Source: Pirellula staleyi DSM 6068 (GTDB taxonomy: Bacteria > Planctomycetota > Planctomycetia > Pirellulales > Pirellulaceae). Taken from it: a DNA stretch of 64,000 bases. The translations under genes and the position numbers were made by a program. A model generated the notes under the pieces. It searched no databases and was not told the DNA's origin. It worked only from the letters and a program-made list of their open reading frames with translations. The DNA lies in assembly GCF_000025185.1 (NCBI RefSeq), contig NC_013720.1:5332001-5396000 (forward strand). Direction: 5' to 3'. Positions 1 through 9,251 of this stretch are shown here, piece after piece. Position 1 is the first letter of the stretch; the number at the start of each line of letters is the position of its first letter.

Positions 1-26
1 GAAACCAGCGAGAGAAACACGAAGCT

Positions 27-866
27 CTAGGCATAGCGAACCCAGCGTTCGACGATGCTCATCAAGCGATCGAGCGCGAGCCCCACCGCGCCGATCGTGA
101 GGATGCACAGCAAAATGTGCTCGTAAATCAGGCTGTTGTACTCTTGCCAGAGAAACCCACCGACTCCGGGTACGCCGGTGAGCATCTCGGCGGCCACAAT
201 CACGAGCCAGGCGATGCCGAGGCTCAATCGAAAACCGGTGAACATGTAGGGGAGGGCAGCGGGGAGCATGATTTTCCAGAGCATCGTCCAGCTCGACAGC
301 CGCAGGACACGGGCGACATTCAAATAGTCTTGAGGAATGGCTCGCACTCCTTGGGCCGTGTTGATGACCGTCGGCCACATCGAGCAGAGGGCGATGGTGA
401 AGATGGCCGCTGGTTCCGACTTACCAAAGAGGACGAGTCCTAGCGGCAGCCAGGCCAGTGGTGAAACAGGCCGTAGGAACTGAATCACCGGATCGAACAT
501 GCGAGTCAGCAGCGGCGAGCTACCGAGTGCAAAGCCGAGGGGAGCTCCGAGGACGATCGCCAGCAGATAGCCTTTGGCGACGAGCACCAAGGAGTACCAG
601 GTGAATCGCAGGATGCCTTGATCGAGTTCGCCCCGCTTGGCAAAGGGCTCCATCACATACAGCCGACTCATCTCCCAGGTCTTCAGCGGCGAGGGGAGAC
701 TGGGAGCCCACGTGGCGGACGAGATCCACCAGACGGCGACAAACAGGAGCGCCCCGACCAGTGGCAGGAGGATAAAGTCGCCAGGAAATCGTTTGTCTTG
801 CATCGGATTCACGCTTTGCTCAAGTCCCAGATAACGCCAGACCACACCGCGAACTGCAGCGCCCAC
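27..866 (-). CDS. nrtB: Nitrate/bicarbonate-type ABC transporter, inner-membrane permease
   Basis: This is the membrane-spanning subunit of an ABC importer of the nitrate/nitrite/cyanate/bicarbonate group. It is 279 residues with several hydrophobic segments. The BPD_transp_1 coupling region (VARVLRLSSWTMLWKIMLP, about residues 185-203) has the usual EAA-loop spacing before a conserved LPAALP. The first codon is GTG at 866, overlapping the TAG stop of the binding-protein gene by one base (TAGTG), which implies translational coupling. An internal ATG at 803 (residue 22) is an alternative start. The partner ATPase gene is expected just beyond the left edge; only 26 bases remain here and none can be called. 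Nitrate is preferred over bicarbonate because of the neighbouring NrtA-like protein, but the substrate is inference. Confidence 0.9.
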   Translation of the reverse strand: MGAAVRGVVWRYLGLEQSVNPMQDKRFPGDFILLPLVGALLFVAVWWISSATWAPSLPSPLKTWEMSRLYVMEPFAKRGELDQGILRFTWYSLVLVAKGYLLAIVLGAPLGFALGSSPLLTRMFDPVIQFLRPVSPLAWLPLGLVLFGKSEPAAIFTIALCSMWPTVINTAQGVRAIPQDYLNVARVLRLSSWTMLWKIMLPAALPYMFTGFRLSLGIAWLVIVAAEMLTGVPGVGGFLWQEYNSLIYEHILLCILTIGAVGLALDRLMSIVERWVRYA

Positions 867-2203
867 TAGCCATCTTTCCGGCTATGGACCTGGAACGAGA
901 GGGCATATTCCTCGGGCTTCGCGGGGTCGAAAGTCACACCGTCGAAGAGTGTCTCGGGGGTGGAGTCTTCGCCCGGATGCTGAAAACCGATCTCTTGCAT
1001 CGCTTCGTTGTAAAGATCGGGGCGGAGGACCTGCTGGCAGACTCCGTCGTAGTCGGGAGCCTCGTCGACCATCCCCCAGCGACGGAACTGCGACAGCCAC
1101 CACTTCACATATTTCTGCTGCGGATAGTTACAGTGGCGGCTGCTGAAGATCATGTAGTGATCGTCTTTTTTCGTGCGTCCATCGCCGTAGTCGTAGTCCC
1201 CGAGCAAACGCCCCTGAATGATCTCTTGCGGGCCATTGATGTACGTGGGAGCCGAAACGATCTTGGCTTGCTCGGGACGGTTGCCGAGGTCATCGAGCCA
1301 TACACTCGCTTCGTGGAGCGCTTTAAGAACTGCCTTCACCGTCTTGGGGTTCTGCTCTGCAAATTCCCCCGTGAAAGCGCACACTTTTTCGGGATGGTCG
1401 GGCCACATCTCTTGGGTGGTGATGGCGGTATAGCCAATGCCGTCTTGAATGGCGCGAGCATTCCAAGGCTCGCCAACGCAGAAGCCATCCATCTTGTCGA
1501 TCTTCATGTTGGCTACCATTTGGGGTGGCGGAATGGTGGCCAAAGCGATATCGCGATCGGGATTAATCCCACCTGCCGCCAGGAAGTAGCGCATCCACAT
1601 GGCATGCGTTCCGGGAGGAAACGTCATGGCGAAGGTCATCGGAGTCCCTGCAGCTGCAGCAGCAGCGACGATCGGCTTCAAAGCTTTTGGATCGGCGGCG
1701 ACTTTGCCTTTGAGCGAAGCCTTGAGAGAAATCGCTTGTCCGTTGCGATTCATGATCCAAGGAATCACCATCGGCCGTTTGGGGGAACCGAGGAGCCCCA
1801 TCGTCGAGGCGATCGGCATGCCAAACAGCATGTGGGTGGCGTGAATGTCGCCGTTGGAGAGCGAGTCGCGAATCGCGGCCCAACTGGCCCCTTTGCGAAC
1901 GGTGGAGTTGATGCCGTATTTTTTGAAGAGCCCCTTTTCGTGGGCGATCACAATTGGCGAGCAATCGGTGAGAGCAATGATGCCGAAGTTGAGATCGGTG
2001 ACCTCGGGTGCTTCACCAGCGATGGTTCCGGCGGGAACAGCACCGACGTCGGCCGACGCAGAGGCATCGGCGGCAGGAACTCCGCAGCCCGCGATGAGAG
2101 TCGAACCACTGACAGCAGCGGCAGCAGCGAGAAAGCTGCGGCGGGAGACTTGGCTGGATTGCAGAGCAGGGGACTGCAGGGGGCGAGGCGCTGATTTCGA
2201 CAT
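866..2203 (-). CDS. nrtA: NrtA-family periplasmic nitrate-binding protein
   Basis: This is the solute-binding component of the nitrate-type ABC importer, about 445 residues from the ATG at 2203. The open frame extends further upstream, but that part looks non-coding. The N-terminus has a twin-arginine-like SRRSF followed by a hydrophobic stretch and a lipobox-like IAGC, so it is probably an exported lipoprotein. Family hallmarks follow in order: an N-lobe opening with LNFGIIALTDCSPIVIAHEK, then FPPGTHAMWMRY, then DGFCVGEPWNARAI. The first two resemble the NrtA/CmpA/SsuA-like nitrate and bicarbonate binders. I cannot place the single pocket residue reported to separate nitrate from bicarbonate binders. 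The stop overlaps the GTG start of the permease. A divergent porin gene shares the upstream region, which suggests common control. Confidence 0.9.
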   Translation of the reverse strand: MSKSAPRPLQSPALQSSQVSRRSFLAAAAAVSGSTLIAGCGVPAADASASADVGAVPAGTIAGEAPEVTDLNFGIIALTDCSPIVIAHEKGLFKKYGINSTVRKGASWAAIRDSLSNGDIHATHMLFGMPIASTMGLLGSPKRPMVIPWIMNRNGQAISLKASLKGKVAADPKALKPIVAAAAAAGTPMTFAMTFPPGTHAMWMRYFLAAGGINPDRDIALATIPPPQMVANMKIDKMDGFCVGEPWNARAIQDGIGYTAITTQEMWPDHPEKVCAFTGEFAEQNPKTVKAVLKALHEASVWLDDLGNRPEQAKIVSAPTYINGPQEIIQGRLLGDYDYGDGRTKKDDHYMIFSSRHCNYPQQKYVKWWLSQFRRWGMVDEAPDYDGVCQQVLRPDLYNEAMQEIGFQHPGEDSTPETLFDGVTFDPAKPEEYALSFQVHSRKDG

Positions 2204-2711
2204 CGGCTGTGCTCTCGAAAAGGCGGTGGAGTGCTCGCGGCGGGCAAAGTGACCACGCTGCGACCGCCTGCTGAAGAAAGCTACCGGTGTGCCAAAGAAA
2301 GTGCGTGCAGCGTGACCAGCAGCCTGTTTGGCTGCGAAATTTCCGCCGCCAAACTGCAAAACGCCAATTCCACGGAGGGGCTTGGGAATTCTTTTGCCGC
2401 GCAATCTGGCGGCGCTGCTGCCTAAGAATCACACCGACCCTAAGAGCGCCAGGGTGATCGCGCCGCGACCACTTCTGGTCGCTGCCGAACCGCTGAGGCA
2501 AAAAAAGGTTATTGGCGGGCTATCGACCTTAACGTTTACGAAAACTTCGGCAACTCGATAGATTCTGAGCAATGATCTGCCCCACTGGTGTCGACAAAAC
2601 AGGTGTCGCCAGCACATTCGACACGGCCTGCCCGTAGCAATGTTCGCGATTTCTCTCGGCGGAGAAAATTCGGGATGGAGCCCTAGTTTCTTTCGCGGAG
2701 CGAATCCGATC
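2204..2711. promoter_or_regulatory. Divergent intergenic region between nrtA and porin
   Basis: About 508 bp separate the start of nrtA (minus) from the porin start (plus), and no credible gene lies between them. Promoters for both directions must sit here. The one clear structure is a perfect 7-bp hairpin with a CTTC loop, GCGACCA/TGGTCGC, at 2465-2482. It could act as an attenuator or RNA-binding element in the long nrtA leader, or as a protein site. I could not assign confident -35/-10 boxes. Confidence 0.4.
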
Positions 2712-4364
2712 ATGCGTGCGCAAGCCTCTATTGTTTCGCTACTTGCCTGCACTTTCGCGGCATTTCCCGGCGTCGCTTTGGCCCAAATCTCGGCGACGCC
2801 TGAGCCGGCCGTCGTTGCCGTCGCCGAAGAGTACAACACAGGCTACGCTGCTGCCGCTAGCCCAGTGCTGGAGCCCACCACCGAGCCCGGGCTCGACTAT
2901 TTTGCCCCCCAGGCCGAAAGCGAATCGCTCCCCTCAGACGTTGCTGCCTACGACCTGTCAGCCGCGTCGAGTTCCAATGCAGAGATGGCTCCCGCCGACG
3001 CTGCGAAGAAGCAAGCCGACCTGAAAAAAGCAGTCGGGAGCGCCTACGCCCCTCTCTTCTTCAACAACAAATTCGACTACATCAACAACCCGCTTTACTC
3101 CGACTGGTATCCCGGTGATGCCCTGAAACGGATGCCGGTGGGTGATTGCATGACGCTCGACATCGGCGGCCAGTATCGGATGCGTCAGCATAGCGAGCGA
3201 AACTTTCGTGGCCTCGGCCTCACTGGCCGCGACGACGACTTCTTGCTCCATCGCACGCGGCTGTTTGCCAACCTCACTTATGGCGATCACATTCGGGTCT
3301 ATGCCGAAGCGATCGATGCCGATTCGAACTACGAAAACTTCGCCCCCCGGCCGATCGAAGTGAATCGGGCCGACATGCTCAATCTGTTCGTCGATTTCAA
3401 ACTGTTCGACTGCGACACGCAGTCGCTGACGGCACGCGTCGGACGTCAAGAATTGCTGTATGGATCGCAGCGTTTGGTTTCCCCTCTCGACTGGGCCAAT
3501 ACGCGGCGCACGTTCGAAGGGCTCAATTTTCTCTGGCGCGGTGAAGACTGGAACGCAGACTTCTTCTACGTCGAGCCGGTGCAAACCGATCCGATCCACT
3601 TCGATTCGGCAATCGACGAGCAAGAGTTTTTTGGGGTCTACGCCACCTACAAAGCGATCAAAGATCAAACGATCGACCTGTTCGCGCTGCAGTACAACAA
3701 TGCCAGTGCGCCGAAGAATTTTCAGTACACCACACTTGGCAGCCGCTGGCAGGGATCGGTCGACAGCTGGCTGTGGGAAACAGAAGGGGGTGTCCAGTTC
3801 GGCGAGAACAGCGACGGCTCTGATCATTCGGCAGGATACTGGACTCTCGGCGGCGGCCGGAAATTCGACCACTGCTGGAAACCAACGCTGTGGGTCTACT
3901 ACGACTGGGCCAGCGGAGGGGATGTGCTGGGAGCAGGCAATGGCTTTGACCACCTGTTTCCCTTGGCCCACAAGTACCTCGGTTTCATGGATCTGTTTGC
4001 TCGCAGCAATATCGAATCGCCCAACGTTCAGCTGACCTTCTCGCCACGTGAGAAGATCAACATGACGGTCTGGTATCACTACCTGTTCCTGGAAACGACT
4101 GGTGACACCCCTTACAACGTGAACATGACCCCGTTTAAGTCGGGCAACGCGCCTCCCAGCAGCGACCTGGGACATGAAATCGACTTCACCGTGCAGTATG
4201 TGATCAATCCACGGATGGATGTGCTGTTTGGCTACTCGCACTTCTTTGCGGGGGACTACTACAAGCTCTCGCCAGTGGGTCCTGTGGCTCCTTCCGGTAC
4301 ACCTGGTGTGCCCTATGCGGGAGACGCCAGTTTCTTCTACACGCAGTTCACCTGGAACTTCTGA
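2712..4364 (+). CDS. Alginate-export-family outer-membrane porin
   Basis: This is a predicted beta-barrel outer-membrane porin of the alginate_exp family, about 550 residues. The ATG at 2712 opens a clear signal peptide (MRAQASIVSLLACTFAAFPG, cleavage after ALAQ). A roughly 100-residue Ala/Pro/Glu-rich linker follows, then the barrel with alternating aromatic strands (GGQYRMRQHSERN, LTARVGRQELLYGSQRLVSP) and a terminal aromatic residue (FTWNF) as expected for barrel insertion. A longer frame from 2640 lacks a sensible signal and is rejected. The family name comes from AlgE, but members transport varied small anions. Divergence from nrtA suggests a role in bringing nitrate across the outer membrane (inference). 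Confidence 0.8.
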   Translation: MRAQASIVSLLACTFAAFPGVALAQISATPEPAVVAVAEEYNTGYAAAASPVLEPTTEPGLDYFAPQAESESLPSDVAAYDLSAASSSNAEMAPADAAKKQADLKKAVGSAYAPLFFNNKFDYINNPLYSDWYPGDALKRMPVGDCMTLDIGGQYRMRQHSERNFRGLGLTGRDDDFLLHRTRLFANLTYGDHIRVYAEAIDADSNYENFAPRPIEVNRADMLNLFVDFKLFDCDTQSLTARVGRQELLYGSQRLVSPLDWANTRRTFEGLNFLWRGEDWNADFFYVEPVQTDPIHFDSAIDEQEFFGVYATYKAIKDQTIDLFALQYNNASAPKNFQYTTLGSRWQGSVDSWLWETEGGVQFGENSDGSDHSAGYWTLGGGRKFDHCWKPTLWVYYDWASGGDVLGAGNGFDHLFPLAHKYLGFMDLFARSNIESPNVQLTFSPREKINMTVWYHYLFLETTGDTPYNVNMTPFKSGNAPPSSDLGHEIDFTVQYVINPRMDVLFGYSHFFAGDYYKLSPVGPVAPSGTPGVPYAGDASFFYTQFTWNF

Positions 4365-4662
4365 GTCGAAGGAACGCTTCATCCGGCGCGTGATGGAAGT
4401 CGATGCATCCGCAATACTGTGCATCTGCGGGCGATAATCCCGGCGGTGAGACGAGCGCAGAACGTCACCGCTGGTTGCATGGCGTCAGCCGCTACGCTAC
4501 CAATCGGGCATCGCATGCTCGCTCGCTAGGCATTTTGCCCGGCGTGTTTCCTTAGCGGCATCAACCTCTCCCCAGCCAGCGTGTAGCGGAATTCGCTTTT
4601 CCACTACATATGTAGCCGACGCGGCACACGGTTTGCCGCCCATAGATGATAAGGTTCCACCA
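4365..4662. other. Intergenic region with hairpin after the porin gene
   Basis: About 300 bp lie between the porin stop and the regulator gene. The inverted repeat GCGGTGA/TCACCGC (4443-4449 with 4465-4471) could end porin transcription. It has no T-tract, so it is not a canonical intrinsic terminator. I saw no convincing gene or promoter box. Confidence 0.3.
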
Positions 4663-4704
4663 GTGGCGAGTGAATCTCGAGCGACAGACGCAGCGGGCGA
4701 GGCC

Positions 4705-6240
4705 ATGGACTATTCGGGGAGTCGACGACCGTTACGCATCCTCGTCATTGACGACGATCCTCTCGTTGCGCGCTTCGTGCAATCGATTAAGACCTTACCG
4801 ACCTTTGAATTGATCTGCTGTCGTACGCTCGCCGAAGCCCGCCGGCAATCGCTGTCGCGGCTCGACACCGTTCTGCTCGACCAAGGTTTGCCCGATGGCG
4901 AAGGGCTTTCGCTGCTCGACGAGATTCGCGCTTGCGATCCCCATTTGCCGGTTCTGTTCATCACCGCCCAGGTTGGAAGCCGGACCGCGATCGAAGCCAT
5001 GAAGCGCGGCGCGTTTGATTACCTCACCAAGCCACTCGATCTCGCCGCGCTTGCGCGTCAGCTAGAACTGACCCTCGAAGCGCGCCGACTGACGCGCACG
5101 CCAGTGGTGATTGCGCGCGCTGGTGAAACGCCCGATGATGTCAGCGATGTACTCGTTGGCAATAGCGCTGCAATGTCGGCTGTGTACAAAGCGATCGGTC
5201 GCGCTGCTTCGAGCGATGCCCCGATTCTGCTGGTCGGCGAAATGGGGGTCGGGAAACTCCTGGCCGCACGTGCGATTCGCCAGCATAGCGCGCGAGCATC
5301 TGAAGCGTTTCGCGTCGTCGCTTGCAACGGCGTTTCGCTCGAGCAACTCGAGCTGCAACTTTTTGGCGACGATCACACAGCTGGCAAGCTCGAGCAATGT
5401 GCCCGCGGTATCGTAGTGATCGAGGATATCGATCTTGCGCCGCTGTCGATTCAAACCCGTCTGCTGCAGCACTTGCTTCCCGGTAGCTTTCCGAGCGAAT
5501 CGGATAAACCGCGAACCGTAGCCCCCGCCGAGAACGCCAGTCTCTCGACGCCACGGATCATTGCCACCACTTCGCAAAACCTGGAAGAGATGGTTGGCCG
5601 TTCACTTTTTCGATCAGAACTCTACTACCTGCTCCGCACGATCACGATTACACTTCCGCCGCTGCGACTCCGTCGCGAAGATATTCCTCCACTGGTCGAT
5701 CACTTCATCAGCCGCATGGCTCACCTCAGTCCGCAGTACAACATCTCGAACGTCCGTGTTTCTCCCCCTGCGCTCGCCATGCTGGTGAATCACGACTGGC
5801 CCGGCAATCTCGACGAATTACAAAGTGTGATTCGTCACGCGCTGATGGAGAGTACCGGCGCGGTGGTCGCTTCCGATACGCTGCAGCGGCTTCTTAAAAA
5901 CCAGCCTACGCTTGTGCATGCGCCGACTCATGCAACGAGCGAAGCGACCACCACTCACTGGCGCAGTTTTGTCGCCGATCACGTTTTTCACGAGAAAAAC
6001 GATCTCTACGCCGATGCGATTGCCGAGATGGAGCGGCAGGTGATTGCCTTGGTCCTCGAAGAGACCAAAGGGAACATTGCCCACGCAGCGCGGCTGCTCG
6101 GCATCACCCGTGGCAGTTTACGAAAGAAGGCTCGCACACACGATCTGCTGGCTAAACATGTGGCCGATTTGGGCGATGACCAAGAGGAACCTGCCACCGA
6201 TGCGCCATCACCGATCAGCCTGGATACGCCGCAACAATGA
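4705..6240 (+). CDS. NtrC-like response regulator with degenerate AAA+ domain lacking GAFTGA
   Basis: This is a three-domain regulator of the NtrC shape. The receiver domain starts near residue 9 (ILVIDDDP), with phospho-acceptor D59 in LLDQGLPDG and the switch Lys in YLTKP. The central AAA+ domain covers about residues 150-400, and a Fis-type helix-turn-helix lies at the C-terminus (NIAHAARLLGITRGSLRKKA). The ATPase core is eroded. Walker A reads GEMGVGKL. The stretch between LFG and LEQ is only DDHTAGK, so the sigma54-contacting GAFTGA loop is deleted. Walker B is VVIEDI instead of LFLDEI, and the sensor II position reads GNLDEL. It probably binds DNA and acts without sigma54. I use the ATG at 4705; GTG 4663 (AAGG upstream) and TTG 4633 are possible. 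The stop overlaps the kinase start by 4 bp. Confidence 0.85.
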   Translation: MDYSGSRRPLRILVIDDDPLVARFVQSIKTLPTFELICCRTLAEARRQSLSRLDTVLLDQGLPDGEGLSLLDEIRACDPHLPVLFITAQVGSRTAIEAMKRGAFDYLTKPLDLAALARQLELTLEARRLTRTPVVIARAGETPDDVSDVLVGNSAAMSAVYKAIGRAASSDAPILLVGEMGVGKLLAARAIRQHSARASEAFRVVACNGVSLEQLELQLFGDDHTAGKLEQCARGIVVIEDIDLAPLSIQTRLLQHLLPGSFPSESDKPRTVAPAENASLSTPRIIATTSQNLEEMVGRSLFRSELYYLLRTITITLPPLRLRREDIPPLVDHFISRMAHLSPQYNISNVRVSPPALAMLVNHDWPGNLDELQSVIRHALMESTGAVVASDTLQRLLKNQPTLVHAPTHATSEATTTHWRSFVADHVFHEKNDLYADAIAEMERQVIALVLEETKGNIAHAARLLGITRGSLRKKARTHDLLAKHVADLGDDQEEPATDAPSPISLDTPQQ

Positions 6241-8519
6241 GTCGTCTGGGGCCATCGAAAGGATCTAGCTCCACCGCTGCGAGTGCCGTGCGATTAACGC
6301 GGCTGTACATCGCTGCGCTTTCCGCAGTCGCGCTCCTCACGCTCGCTGGTCAGGTTTTGGTGCAGTTCTCGCTCTCGACGCAAGTGGCCGATGCCCGCGT
6401 GGTGAATCTTGCGGGACGACAGCGCATGCTGAGTCAAAAGATCACCAAAAGCATTTTGGCCATGCAACAAGCCCGCGATGCTGCCACACGCACTGCTTTT
6501 CGCGAGGAAGTCGAAACCGCGCTTCCACTGTTCGTGCGGAGCCATCACGCACTGCAATTCGGAGATCGAGAACTCGGGCTCCCTGGAAACAATAGCGCGC
6601 CGATTGCTGCCATGTTCTCCAAACTCGAGCCACAATTCCAAACAATCGCGACCCTCGCCCAAAATGTTCTGGTACTCACCGATCCAGACTCCGCTACAAC
6701 GACTACCCCTGCTACGGTGGACCTTCAGAAATATTCGGAGCCATTGCTTGCAACCGAGCAACTCTTCCTCGCATCGATGGACACGATCGTTTTCGAGTTC
6801 GATCGCGAAGCTGAAGCGCGCGTCGAGCGACTCCGCTTGATCGAAACACTTTTGTTCGTCACCACACTGCTTGTCTTGCTACTCGAAGGATGGCTAGTTT
6901 TCCGGCCAGCCGTCGCACAAATCGAGCAGCATACTAGCGATCTGGTAAAGTCGCAGCACGAACTGCAACAGGCGAAAGAAGTGGCCGAAAATGCGAATCG
7001 CGAGAAAGATTTGCTCCTCGCGAACGTGAGCCACGAACTACGCAATCCCTTGCATGCGATTTTGGGATACAGCGATCTTGTGCTGCGGGATCTTCCAAGC
7101 TCAGTAGCGCGCGAGCATCTTGCCATCATTCGTGACGCAGCCGAAACCCAGTTGCGGCTGGTTAACGATCTGCTCGATATCTCGCAGCTCACAAGTTCCA
7201 CGCTCAGGCTGCAGCTCGAGCCCGTAGATCCCCACAGCATCATTCGCCGCTGTCTCTCGATCACCGCGCCGCTCGCCACGCAGAAAAACATCCAGCTTCG
7301 CTTGATCCCCCACACGCAGAAGGGACAATCTCTCGCGGAAAACGCCCCCACCTATGTCGAGGCCGATCCGCTACGACTCTTGCAGGTACTCTGGAATCTC
7401 GTCACCAACGCCATCAAGTTTTCTGAGCATGGCGAGGTAACGATTCATACCTGCACCGATTGGGAGCATAGCCGCTTCACAATCACCGTACGCGATCGAG
7501 GCCCAGGGATTGGACTTGCTGAACAAACGAAAATCTTCGATCCGTTCTATCAGATCGATACGTCGCTCGAACGCAAGCATGGCGGCATCGGTTTGGGACT
7601 AGCCATCTGCAAATTTCTGGTCGAAGGGATGGGAGGTTCGATTCGTCTTGAGAGCGAACTGAGCCAGGGAAGTGAATTTACGATCGAGCTGCGGACCACA
7701 TCTCCACCGGAAACTCAAGCGGCTCAGGACACCGCGAAGCAAGCGACGCTCGCGAATGAATCCGCTCATCCACAGCCGTTGCAACTACTCGTGGTCGACG
7801 ACGATCCGATCAACCTCAAGCTGCTCGATGCGTGGCTCACTCCGCTCGGACACAAAGTGCTCTGCGCTAGTAGCGTTGCCGGTGCCTTTGAACTGTTTGC
7901 TCAACATGGATCAATCGATGCCTGTCTGATCGACATCCAGATGCCGAGCGTAAGTGGCACCGCTTTCGCCCAACAGCTGCGCGCGATGCTGCTGGTTCAG
8001 AAGACTTCCGTTCCACGTCTGATTGCCGTTTCGGCTACAGCCAAACCGGCATCCACGGAAGATTTGCCGTTTGATGATTGGCTCGAGAAACCGATCGCGC
8101 TGCTCGACTTGCTCCACGCGCTTCCAAGCAACTCGTTAATGCACACCGCGCGACAACGGACAGCGTCTCAAGCCTCGGAACGCTGGAATGCGGCGCTCGA
8201 TCGATTGAGCGGCAATCACGAACTGCTGCAACTGCTGGCGAGCGATTTTTTGGAAGGTATTCCGCGGATCTCAGCGGATCTGCGGACTGCGGTCAACGAG
8301 GGAAACCTCACCGAGCAGCGTCGCATCGTGCATCTGCTGCGAGGGCAAGTTTCTGTCTTTCAAGCGACGCAGCTGGCCGAGGAATTACTGCGTTATGAAA
8401 CAGTCGACCATGCTTCGGCGACTCCTCCGGCGATCAACCTACCACGCCTGGAAATGCTTACCTCGGAGCTTTGCGCGGAACTGCGACAGCTGCTGGCTAG
8501 CCCGCTCCACTCGTCTTGA
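6237..8519 (+). CDS. Hybrid histidine kinase with PilJ/P-box-type sensor, receiver and Hpt domains
   Basis: This is a 760-residue membrane hybrid sensor kinase. TM1 lies at about residues 20-42 and TM2 at about 200-222. Between them is a PilJ-type periplasmic domain whose first helix carries VVNLAGRQRMLSQKITKS, resembling the nitrate-binding P-box of NarX/NarQ. A HisKA domain follows with H266 in NVSHELRNPLH, then HATPase_c (N-box LWNLVTNAIKFSE, G1 DRGPGIG, G2 GGIGLGLAI). The receiver domain has D566 (LIDIQMPSVSG) and LEKP. A C-terminal Hpt-like domain has H699 in IVHLLRGQ, with the usual Lys of HxxKG replaced by Arg. ATGA overlap with the upstream regulator indicates a cognate pair. Nearby nitrate transport genes and the P-box make nitrate or nitrite the leading signal candidate (inference). 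Confidence 0.88.
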   Translation: MSRLGPSKGSSSTAASAVRLTRLYIAALSAVALLTLAGQVLVQFSLSTQVADARVVNLAGRQRMLSQKITKSILAMQQARDAATRTAFREEVETALPLFVRSHHALQFGDRELGLPGNNSAPIAAMFSKLEPQFQTIATLAQNVLVLTDPDSATTTTPATVDLQKYSEPLLATEQLFLASMDTIVFEFDREAEARVERLRLIETLLFVTTLLVLLLEGWLVFRPAVAQIEQHTSDLVKSQHELQQAKEVAENANREKDLLLANVSHELRNPLHAILGYSDLVLRDLPSSVAREHLAIIRDAAETQLRLVNDLLDISQLTSSTLRLQLEPVDPHSIIRRCLSITAPLATQKNIQLRLIPHTQKGQSLAENAPTYVEADPLRLLQVLWNLVTNAIKFSEHGEVTIHTCTDWEHSRFTITVRDRGPGIGLAEQTKIFDPFYQIDTSLERKHGGIGLGLAICKFLVEGMGGSIRLESELSQGSEFTIELRTTSPPETQAAQDTAKQATLANESAHPQPLQLLVVDDDPINLKLLDAWLTPLGHKVLCASSVAGAFELFAQHGSIDACLIDIQMPSVSGTAFAQQLRAMLLVQKTSVPRLIAVSATAKPASTEDLPFDDWLEKPIALLDLLHALPSNSLMHTARQRTASQASERWNAALDRLSGNHELLQLLASDFLEGIPRISADLRTAVNEGNLTEQRRIVHLLRGQVSVFQATQLAEELLRYETVDHASATPPAINLPRLEMLTSELCAELRQLLASPLHSS

Positions 8520-8535
8520 TGGGGGCTGGCGATCA

Positions 8536-9243
8536 CTACTCTCCGCGGAAGCGATAGCCGACCCCTTGCTCGGTAAGGATATACTGCGGACGAGCAGGAT
8601 CGACTTCGATTTTGCGACGGAGTCCCGCGACAAACACACGCAAGTAGTGATTCTCTTGCGAATCTTGCGGTCCCCAGACTTCGCGCAGCAGAAATCGATG
8701 CGTGAGGACTTTTCCAGCATGCTTGATCATCGTGATCAGCAGCTTGTACTCGAGTGGTGTTAGATGGACTTCCTCTTGCTTGCGATAAACCAGTCGCGAA
8801 GCAAAGTCGACTTTCAAATCGCCGATGGTGGTCGCTGTCGCTTCCGTCCCTGTGCGATGCGAGTGTCGCAGCGCGGTTCGCATCCGCGCGAGTAGTTCTC
8901 CCATGCTGAATGGTTTCGTGACGTAGTCGTCGGCACCATGATCGAGCGCCTTGATCTTCTGCGACTCTTGATCGCGGGCCGACAAAATGATGATTGGCGA
9001 CGTATACCATTCGCGCAGTTGCTCGAGCACTTCTTGTCCATCGCGATCTGGCAAACCCAAATCGAGCAGAATGAGATCGGGAGGTGGACTCGTAGCAATT
9101 TTGAGTCCTTCCGCTGCGCTCGAAGCCTCTTGGATGCGGTAACCTTCACTGGTGAGCGACGCGCGCAGCATTTTCCGGATCGGTGCTTCGTCTTCGATGA
9201 TAAGGACCAGCGGATCATGCATAAATCGAACCATCGTCTCCAT
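8536..9243 (-). CDS. kdpE: KdpE, OmpR-family response regulator of the Kdp potassium system
   Basis: This is the response regulator that activates kdp transcription when phosphorylated by KdpD. The receiver domain has the acidic pocket in LIIEDEAPIRKML, phospho-Asp in LLDLGLPDRDG, Ser/Ala at IILSARD, and Lys in YVTKPF. A winged-helix trans_reg_C domain runs from about residue 135 (HLTPLEYKLL, LLREVWG, HYLRVFVAGLRRKIE, GVGYRF). It lies 8 bp downstream of kdpD and is the last gene of the operon. ATGs at 9243, 9234 and 9222 all precede the receiver, and the exact start is uncertain. Its stop is only 16 bp from the convergent hybrid-kinase gene, leaving no room for a separate terminator. Confidence 0.95.
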   Translation of the reverse strand: METMVRFMHDPLVLIIEDEAPIRKMLRASLTSEGYRIQEASSAAEGLKIATSPPPDLILLDLGLPDRDGQEVLEQLREWYTSPIIILSARDQESQKIKALDHGADDYVTKPFSMGELLARMRTALRHSHRTGTEATATTIGDLKVDFASRLVYRKQEEVHLTPLEYKLLITMIKHAGKVLTHRFLLREVWGPQDSQENHYLRVFVAGLRRKIEVDPARPQYILTEQGVGYRFRGE

Positions 9244-9251
9244 GGTTGTGC

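Noticed and set aside
1-26. Possible start of the ABC transporter ATPase gene at the left edge
   Set aside because: Only 26 bases are available. A GTG is present on the minus strand, but the few codons cannot be recognised.
4402-4430. Possible H-type pseudoknot (GATGCA/TGCATC interleaved with CCGCA/TGCGG)
   Set aside because: The third loop would have zero nucleotides and could not span the first stem. At most these are alternative hairpins.
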